Below, piece by piece: positions 14,599-19,000 of a DNA stretch of 19,000 nt. The stretch comes from Anaerolineaceae bacterium (lineage in GTDB: Bacteria; Planctomycetota; Phycisphaerae; FEN-1346; JAACEH01), in assembly GCA_011682595.1 (NCBI GenBank), contig JAACEH010000056.1, positions 1 through 19,000 on the forward strand, given 5' to 3'. Numbering within the stretch: the first letter of the stretch is position 1; every line of letters starts with the position of its first letter. Below the pieces are notes generated by a model. It was not told where the DNA came from. It ran no database searches and worked only from the letters and a program-made list of their open reading frames with translations. Both the position numbers and the translations under genes were made by a program.

Positions 14599-15336
14599 CT
14601 ACTTTCTGCGACGTATGAATATGGCCCCCAGCCCGAAGGCTATGAAGCTGATCGTGGCCGGTTCCGGAACGGTCACGCCATCGACCACGTTATCGAGGAA
14701 GAATGCCGCCGCCCCGACACCGTCGCCGTTGACCCACACGACCTCAGTAGTGATCGTCTCGCCGGCCGAGGCCTCCACATTCCAGATCATGTAGACGCCG
14801 CCTTCCAGTTCTCCGACCGTGATGGTCTGCCAGCCGTCGTTCGAGCCCGGATTGGCGCTGGGATCGACCAGTCGCACCGCCAAGGCCACGTCGGTGCCCA
14901 CCAATGTGACTCCCAACCCTGCGTTGCGGGTTGTGTAATCAGCGTCGTAAAACAGCACCTCAAAGTCGAATGTCTTGTCCTCGTTCATCACCAGGTCGTA
15001 GTTGATGCCGGTGGTTCCGCCACCGCCACCGCTGTTGTTGCCGCCACCGCCACCGCCACCGCCTCCGCCACCGCTGTTGCCGTAAGTGAAACTGGCGATG
15101 TAGCTGGGATTGGCGGGAGTCATGGTCGGATCCTGCGTGTAGTCGGGCCGCCCCGATGAAATGTCCCAGAGGATCGACGTGTCATTGCCGTACAAGCCGG
15201 GAGTGCCGTTGACAATCCAGTCAACGCCGGTTGCCGTGTCATTGCCCGTAAAGACAATCTGGGCTGCCTGTACTGCAACAGCAGAACATGCCACGACGAC
15301 CACGGCGCACAGCAGACCACTTAACAGACGCTTCAT
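14599..15336 (-). CDS. PEP-CTERM sorting-domain secreted protein with polyglycine linker
   Basis: 245 residues. The N-terminus is a signal peptide (MKRLL, a hydrophobic stretch to about 24, then VQAAQ). The C-terminus is a textbook PEP-CTERM signal: VPEPATIS, a hydrophobic helix, then RRRK. Such proteins are exported and then cut and anchored or released by an exosortase; none is encoded in this window. The middle has a linker of eleven glycines, NNS and five more glycines (about 90-110), encoded by a GCC-ACC-type microsatellite, dividing two beta-rich halves. The C-terminal half (NYDLVMNEDKTFDFEVLFYDAD onwards) looks like a beta-sandwich of unknown type. GGGGAGGG precedes ATG 15336; promoter candidate at 15541-15569, terminator at 14520-14557, so it is probably monocistronic. 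Function unknown. Confidence 0.9.
   Translation of the reverse strand: MKRLLSGLLCAVVVVACSAVAVQAAQIVFTGNDTATGVDWIVNGTPGLYGNDTSILWDISSGRPDYTQDPTMTPANPSYIASFTYGNSGGGGGGGGGGGNNSGGGGGTTGINYDLVMNEDKTFDFEVLFYDADYTTRNAGLGVTLVGTDVALAVRLVDPSANPGSNDGWQTITVGELEGGVYMIWNVEASAGETITTEVVWVNGDGVGAAAFFLDNVVDGVTVPEPATISFIAFGLGAIFIRRRK
15018..15080. repeat. Trinucleotide-rich low-complexity tract encoding polyglycine
   Basis: Repeated CCACCG/CCGCCA units, read on the minus strand as glycine codons (GGT, GGC, GGA) with two Asn codons inside. Mixed codons interrupt perfect repetition, but slippage could still change its length in multiples of three. Confidence 0.75.
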
Positions 15337-15828
15337 TACATACCCTCCCCACGGATGCGAGAATCAGCAAAACATGCCCGAGCGCCCTCCCCAGGACGCC
15401 CTCGAAGTTTGTTGCCCCATCCGAAGTTGGTGCCCCCACACCACTAGGGCAGAACGCCCGGCGCGTGCCAGAAGCGCACTGTCTCCGGTCTAAGGCTACA
15501 CAAGAAGTGGGGTATGACCCCCTCTTCACACTCTGCATGAAATATAACACATGAAATCTACCGGGGCAAGTTCACCAGCCACATTTGTTGCAATTTTCTT
15601 GAATCCTAACGGCAAGCCTGCCTTGGGACCTCGTAAGTGGTTTATACGACATGAGTTGCAATACGGCCCACTCTGCCCCGATAACGCGCCGCCGAACCAA
15701 CAATTCTCGAAAAAGCAAGTGGATTTGACCTCACCGCCTGAGAACTCTGCCGATGAGCCCGTCTTTCGGGGCTGAAAAGGCCGGCCCCCGCCCGCTCGCA
15801 CCGACCTGTCAGAGCCCCCCACCCCCGC
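15337..15828. other. 492-base intergenic region, no gene seen
   Basis: Lies between the PEP-CTERM and HAD genes, both on the minus strand. It contains the ribosome site and candidate promoter of the PEP-CTERM gene and the 5-bp hairpin at 15509-15521. Around 15540-15730 the base composition is visibly richer in A and T than the flanking genes. A plus-strand frame of 74 codons (15551-15775) crosses it, but has no ribosome site, no recognisable domain and a composition unlike the neighbours, so I leave it out as a gene. Confidence 0.55.
15541..15569 (-). promoter_or_regulatory. Sigma-70-like promoter candidate for the PEP-CTERM gene
   Basis: Minus-strand TTGCCC (15569-15564, four of six) is separated by 17 bases from TATATT (15546-15541, five of six). 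A start near 15534 would give a leader of about 198 bases. That leader contains a small hairpin, GGGGT-ATG-ACCCC at 15509-15521, which might influence expression. Confidence 0.4.
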
Positions 15829-16626
15829 TCAGGATCCCTCAAGGGCCTTGCCCAGGGCACCAACGTCCTCGAAAACCAGGTCCGGACGCACTTCGCTCCT
15901 GGACAGACCGTCGCGACCGGTCTCGCCGCTCAGGACCAGCACCGACGGCATGCCGCTGGCCACGGCCATCTGGATGTCGGTGTACAGCCGGTCGCCGACC
16001 AGGACCATCTGGCGGACCTCCAGCCCCGCACGCTCGGTCGCCAGGCGCAACATCCACGACGATGGTTTGCCGAACACATGCTCCACCTTGCGACCCGTGG
16101 CGCTGGTGAGGCACGCGCACATCGCCCCGCAATCGGGCAACATGCCCCGCGGGTCGGGACAACTGCGGTCCGGGTGCGTGGCCAGGAACCTGGCCCCCCG
16201 CTGCAACTCGATGGCCGCCTGGCTCAGGCCCGCAAAGTCCAGGTTCGTCGCGTAGCCGACCAGCAGGGCGTCGGCCCCTTCGGCCACGACCGTCTTGCCG
16301 GCCTGCCGCACCTCGCCGGCCAGGGACTCGGTGCCCAGAACATAGACCGTGCGGATGTCCGTCTGCTCGCGGAGGTAGAGGGCGGCACTCTGGCCGCTGG
16401 TAATGATCTCCCGCGGTTCGGCCTCGATGCCCAGACGGCCCAGCTTCTCGGCATAGCTGGCGGCATCGCGACTGGAGTTGTTGGTCATGAAGATTCGCTG
16501 CAGGCCCAGTTCGCGCAGCGTCTCGAGGAATCCCGGCGTCCAGTCGAACAACTGATCGCCCAGGTACAACGTCCCGTCCAGGTCCAGCAGAAAGGTTTTT
16601 ACGTTCTTCAGCACATCCAGATTCAT
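15829..16626 (-). CDS. HAD-superfamily phosphatase, NagD/PGP-like (subclass IIA)
   Basis: 265 residues, normal for HAD-IIA sugar-phosphate/nitrophenyl phosphatases. Motif I LLDLDGTLYLG gives the nucleophile Asp15 and acid/base Asp17. Motif II is FMTNNSS. The C2-type cap lies between them and the Lys of VEHVFGKPS. Motif IV VGDRLYTDIQMA binds magnesium. I chose ATG 16626 because the NagD-type N-terminus starts here and GAGAGGAT lies upstream; an in-frame ATG at 16743 would add 39 residues with no resemblance to the family. Cytoplasmic; may remove phosphate from a nucleotide, sugar phosphate or phosphoglycolate. Divergent from the cyclophilin gene, with a promoter candidate at 16715-16743. Confidence 0.9.
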   Translation of the reverse strand: MNLDVLKNVKTFLLDLDGTLYLGDQLFDWTPGFLETLRELGLQRIFMTNNSSRDAASYAEKLGRLGIEAEPREIITSGQSAALYLREQTDIRTVYVLGTESLAGEVRQAGKTVVAEGADALLVGYATNLDFAGLSQAAIELQRGARFLATHPDRSCPDPRGMLPDCGAMCACLTSATGRKVEHVFGKPSSWMLRLATERAGLEVRQMVLVGDRLYTDIQMAVASGMPSVLVLSGETGRDGLSRSEVRPDLVFEDVGALGKALEGS

Positions 16627-16714
16627 TCTTCCGACATCCTCTCTGTCACTGGGTGCGAGGTGCCGCGGTTGCGCTGTCGGGCAACCGTGCCGTTTCCCCG
16701 CGCACAACGAACCC

Positions 16715-16743
16715 ATTCTTGCGGCCGGGAGTTGACGAGTCAA
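16715..16743 (-). promoter_or_regulatory. Sigma-70-like promoter candidate for the HAD phosphatase, overlapped by a dyad
   Basis: Minus-strand TTGACT (16743-16738) is followed by 17 bases and AAGAAT (16720-16715), five and four of six consensus bases. The predicted leader is about 82 bases. The -35 box is overlapped by GTTGAC-GA-GTCAAC (16731-16744), an exact inverted repeat with 6-base arms, a possible operator. Confidence 0.4.
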
Positions 16744-16870
16744 CGAAGAAACGTTCTTTTGCCTCGCCTCGGGTGTGGACGGCTGGGGTTGAAAACGATA
16801 AGATTAGGCTCGGTTGTTGTGCTGGTGGCGGTGAACCGCCCGTGAATCTTATTTCAGCGAGGAGATGGCG

Positions 16871-17506
16871 ATGATGCAGCTTGTGACAGGCGTGTTGGTG
16901 GTGGGACTGCTGGCCATGGTGGTCTTTCAGTGCGGGTGCGATGCCAACCGGGGGCCCGCCAAAGTGCCCGGCCAGGCGAAGTCCGAGCCAGCCCCACCGG
17001 CCGAGCAGGGCAATCCCGTGGTGGTCATGGAAACCAGCGAGGGCGCCATCCGCATCGAGTTGAATGCCGACAAGGCCCCGATCTCGGTCAAGAACTTCCT
17101 GCAGTACGTGGACGAGAAGTTCTATGACGGGACGATCTTCCATCGCGTCATCGACGGCTTCATGATCCAGGGCGGCGGCTTCACGCCCGACATGCGCAAG
17201 AAGCCGACCCATGCGCCAATCAAGAACGAGGCGGCCAACGGCCTGGCCAACGATCGCGGCACCATCGCCATGGCCCGGACGAACGTCGTCGACAGTGCCA
17301 CGGCCCAGTTCTACATCAACGTGGCCGACAACCGGGCCTTGAACCACAGCCCGCAGAGTTACGGCTACGCCGTCTTCGGCCGCGTTATCGACGGGCTCGA
17401 GGTGGTCGACCGCATCCGGACCGTCCGCACGGGAACCAGCGCCGGCATGAAGAACGTCCCGCTCACCCCGGTAGTCATCAAAACCGTCCGCCGGGCCGAA
17501 AAGTAG
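16871..17506 (+). CDS. Exported cyclophilin-type peptidyl-prolyl isomerase
   Basis: 211 residues. A hydrophobic N-terminal segment ends VVFQCGCDAN, which could be a non-standard lipobox (Cys-Gly-Cys) or a membrane anchor. A Pro/Ala/Gly-rich linker follows to about 47. The rest is a compact bacterial cyclophilin: VVMETSEGAIRIELNADKAPISVKNF, then FYDGTIFHRVIDGFMIQGG with the catalytic Arg, GTIAMARTNVVDSATAQFYINVADN, and YAVFGRVIDGLEVVDRI. It catalyses cis-trans isomerisation of prolyl bonds, here presumably in the periplasm. I chose ATG 16871 because the GAGGAG site at 16859-16864 abuts the earlier ATG (16865) but is six bases from this one; 16874 is also possible. It lies upstream of phosphofructokinase with a 61-base gap. 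Confidence 0.92.
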   Translation: MMQLVTGVLVVGLLAMVVFQCGCDANRGPAKVPGQAKSEPAPPAEQGNPVVVMETSEGAIRIELNADKAPISVKNFLQYVDEKFYDGTIFHRVIDGFMIQGGGFTPDMRKKPTHAPIKNEAANGLANDRGTIAMARTNVVDSATAQFYINVADNRALNHSPQSYGYAVFGRVIDGLEVVDRIRTVRTGTSAGMKNVPLTPVVIKTVRRAEK

Positions 17507-17567
17507 GGCGGCCAAGTGGGTTCGTAAGTGAATTGAAGTTTTAGTTAGTTAGAAAGGAGTTTTGACT

Positions 17568-18773
17568 GTGGCCAAGTTAATAGGCAACGCCGTCGTCGGG
17601 CAGAGCGGTGGACCGACCTGTGTGATTAACCAGAGCCTGATCGGCGTCGTCGAAGCAGCCGGAAAGTGCAAGGAGATCAAGAAGCTCCTCGGCGCCCGTC
17701 ACGGCGTCAAGGGCATTCTGGCGGAGGATTTTCTGGACCTGTTTGCCGAGCCCAAGGCCGCCCTGGAGGCCGTGGCCCGGACGCCGTCGGCCGCCCTGGG
17801 GTCGGTACGCATGAAGCCGACGCGGGCCCAGTGCCGGAAGATGTTCCGCGTCCTGCAGAAGAATGACGTGCGCTACTTTTTCTATATTGGCGGCAACGAC
17901 TCGGCCGAGACGACCAACATCGTCAACGAGATGGCCGCCGACGCCGATTACCAGATGCGGGTCTTTCACATCCCCAAGACCATCGACAACGACCTGAAGG
18001 TGACCGACCATTGCCCGGGCTTCGGCAGCGCCGCGAAGTTTGTGGCTGCGGCCTTCATGGGCGACAACCTGGACAACCGCTCGATGCCGGGGATCAAGAT
18101 CAACGTGGTCATGGGCCGCCATGCGGGGTTCCTGACCGCGGCCGGCATGTTGGCCCGCAAGTACTCCGATGACGGGCCGCACCTGATCTATGTGCCGGAG
18201 GTCAACTTCAGCGACCGCAGGTTCATCGCCGACGTCAAGGCGGTCCACAAAAGAATCGGCCGCTGCGTCGTCGCGGTCAGCGAGGGCATCCACTACGCTG
18301 GCGGCATGACCGTCGCCGAGAAGATAGCCCAAGCGGCCGAGGTCGACTGCCATGGCAACGTGCAGCTCTCGGGCTCGGGGGCCCTGGGCGACCACCTGGC
18401 CGGCATGGTCAGGAAGGCCTTCGGCAAAAAGAAGATGCGCATCCGGGCCGACACGCTCGGCTACCTGCAGCGGAGTTTCCCCGGCTTTTACAGCGAGACC
18501 GACGCCCGCGAAGCCCGGCGGGTCGGCCGCGACGCGGTCCGTTACGCGACCAGTGGCGACATCGACGGCTCGGTAGCCATCCGTCGCCTGAGCAACAAGC
18601 CTTACAAGGTCGAGACCTTCGTCACCAGCCTGACCAACGTGGCCAAGCACACCACCAGCCTGCCCCGCAAGTACATCAACAAGGCGGGCAACAACATCAA
18701 CGAATCGTTCCGGGCTTACGTCGAGCCGCTGGTCGGCAAACTCCCGCCCATCGGCCGGCTGAAAGGCTGGTAG
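17568..18773 (+). CDS. 6-phosphofructokinase, probably pyrophosphate-dependent
   Basis: 401 residues. GNAVVGQSGGPTCVINQSL is the N-terminal phosphoryl-donor loop. FYIGGNDSAETT (Gly108-Ser112) has Asp111 where ATP-dependent enzymes have Gly, and HIPKTIDNDLKVTDHCPGFG has Lys137 where ATP enzymes have Gly; both point to pyrophosphate as donor. MGRHAGFLTAAGMLA and PEVNF are substrate-site motifs. The reaction, fructose-6-phosphate to fructose-1,6-bisphosphate, is reversible with pyrophosphate, so it can serve both glycolysis and gluconeogenesis. I chose GTG 17568, eight bases after AAGGAG; an in-frame TTG at 17562 is too close to that site. An intrinsic terminator follows at 18828-18862. Donor use is inferred from the two residues. 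Confidence 0.92.
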   Translation: MAKLIGNAVVGQSGGPTCVINQSLIGVVEAAGKCKEIKKLLGARHGVKGILAEDFLDLFAEPKAALEAVARTPSAALGSVRMKPTRAQCRKMFRVLQKNDVRYFFYIGGNDSAETTNIVNEMAADADYQMRVFHIPKTIDNDLKVTDHCPGFGSAAKFVAAAFMGDNLDNRSMPGIKINVVMGRHAGFLTAAGMLARKYSDDGPHLIYVPEVNFSDRRFIADVKAVHKRIGRCVVAVSEGIHYAGGMTVAEKIAQAAEVDCHGNVQLSGSGALGDHLAGMVRKAFGKKKMRIRADTLGYLQRSFPGFYSETDAREARRVGRDAVRYATSGDIDGSVAIRRLSNKPYKVETFVTSLTNVAKHTTSLPRKYINKAGNNINESFRAYVEPLVGKLPPIGRLKGW

Positions 18774-18782
18774 CCATCGGGG

Positions 18783-18813
18783 CGCTTCGTCTGACCCACG
18801 TCGGGCGAAGCGA
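18783..18813 (+). other. Hairpin just after the phosphofructokinase gene
   Basis: CGCTTCG pairs with CGAAGCG across an inner segment that can itself form CCC/GGG pairs. No T run follows. Perhaps it protects the mRNA 3' end; the true terminator appears to be the next hairpin. Confidence 0.4.
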
Positions 18814-18827
18814 CGAGGTAATCACAG

Positions 18828-18862
18828 CGGGCACGTCGCATCCTTGGCGTGCCCGTTTTCTT
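18828..18862 (+). terminator. Intrinsic terminator of the phosphofructokinase gene
   Basis: CGGGCACG (18828-18835) pairs exactly with CGTGCCCG (18848-18855) around a 12-base loop, then TTTTCTT. It lies 55 bases after the stop. It sits between converging genes, but the minus-strand side lacks a T run. Confidence 0.75.
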
Positions 18863-18871
18863 GTGGCCATG

Positions 18872-19000
18872 TTACAGGTGAAGCACGAAGCCCTTGGCTT
18901 CCAACCCCTGCTGCACGTCCTTGACGTCAAGGCGGTCGGGTGAAGTGTTGCCACCGATCGCCAGGCGGGCGGCCAGGCCGGCCACCTGGCCGGTCAGGAC
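18872..19000 (-). CDS. FAD-dependent oxidoreductase, C-terminal end only (partial)
   Basis: The last 129 bases read on the minus strand as an open frame ending in TAA (18874-18872). It gives 42 residues: VLTGQVAGLAARLAIGGNTS followed by PDRLDVKDVQQGLEAKGFVLHL. The pattern GQxAGxAAxLA, then Pro and Leu-Asp-Val, then Leu-Gln-x-x-Leu near the end, is the usual C-terminus of FAD-dependent oxidoreductases (FAD_oxidored type) that are abundant in Planctomycetota. The rest lies beyond the right edge. It converges on phosphofructokinase. The assignment rests on a short segment. Confidence 0.65.
   Translation of the reverse strand, partial: VLTGQVAGLAARLAIGGNTSPDRLDVKDVQQGLEAKGFVLHL

Noticed and set aside
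15551..15775. 74-codon plus-strand frame in the spacer after the PEP-CTERM gene
   Set aside because: No ribosome site, overlaps the promoter candidate of the opposite strand, no recognisable domain.
16865..16870. ATG at 16865 as start of the cyclophilin gene
   Set aside because: The ribosome site GAGGAG directly abuts it; ATG 16871 has the right spacing.
17562..17567. TTG start for phosphofructokinase
   Set aside because: Only two bases from AAGGAG; the GTG at 17568 has eight bases of spacing.
1..19000. CRISPR array, tRNA or rRNA genes, phage or toxin-antitoxin genes
   Set aside because: Read through for regularly spaced repeats, cloverleaf-like segments and typical short gene pairs; none found. 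A tRNA-finding program was not available, so a tRNA is unlikely but not excluded.

Overview
The window is GC-rich bacterial DNA carrying about thirteen complete genes plus one gene cut off at the right edge. I infer a planctomycete-like organism (Planctomycetota, perhaps Phycisphaerae). The grounds are a PEP-CTERM sorting-signal protein, a pyrophosphate-type phosphofructokinase, ceramidase-fold proteins beside a DegT/DnrJ-type aminotransferase, the partial C-terminus of an FAD-dependent oxidoreductase, and palindrome-rich spacers between genes. This assignment rests on family knowledge and not on a marker gene: the window has no rRNA, tRNA or ribosomal protein gene.

Left part (1-7600): a plus-strand lipoprotein with an alpha/beta-hydrolase signature converges on a minus-strand cluster. 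Read in its own direction the cluster is: AraC-type regulator, PLP aminotransferase (DegT/DnrJ/EryC1/StrS), two tandem ceramidase-fold paralogs, and an MFS exporter whose 3' end is frameshifted. A good sigma-70-like promoter lies between the regulator and the aminotransferase. This cluster is the best candidate for an undescribed pathway: both ceramidase-fold proteins keep the zinc-site histidines but lack the serine nucleophile of true neutral ceramidases.

Middle (7600-14600): a CoA-disulfide-reductase/rhodanese fusion is preceded by a 12-bp perfect palindrome. A repeat- and hairpin-rich spacer follows, then an M42 aminopeptidase. Converging on the M42 gene is a minus-strand run of a divergent RNase HII-like protein, a single STAS-domain protein and a GH20 glycosidase. 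Just upstream of the RNase HII-like gene sits a 169-bp element with 14-bp perfect terminal inverted repeats and an 8-bp flanking direct repeat, resembling a MITE.

Right part (14500-19000): a PEP-CTERM protein with a polyglycine linker has its own promoter candidate and a clear intrinsic terminator. It is followed by a NagD-like HAD phosphatase (minus), a secreted or lipid-anchored cyclophilin (plus), and the phosphofructokinase (plus) with an intrinsic terminator. The last 129 bases hold the 3' end of an FAD-dependent oxidoreductase gene on the minus strand.

The window mixes central metabolism (phosphofructokinase, peptidase, phosphatase) with accessory functions. I saw no CRISPR array, prophage, integrase, transposase or toxin-antitoxin pair.
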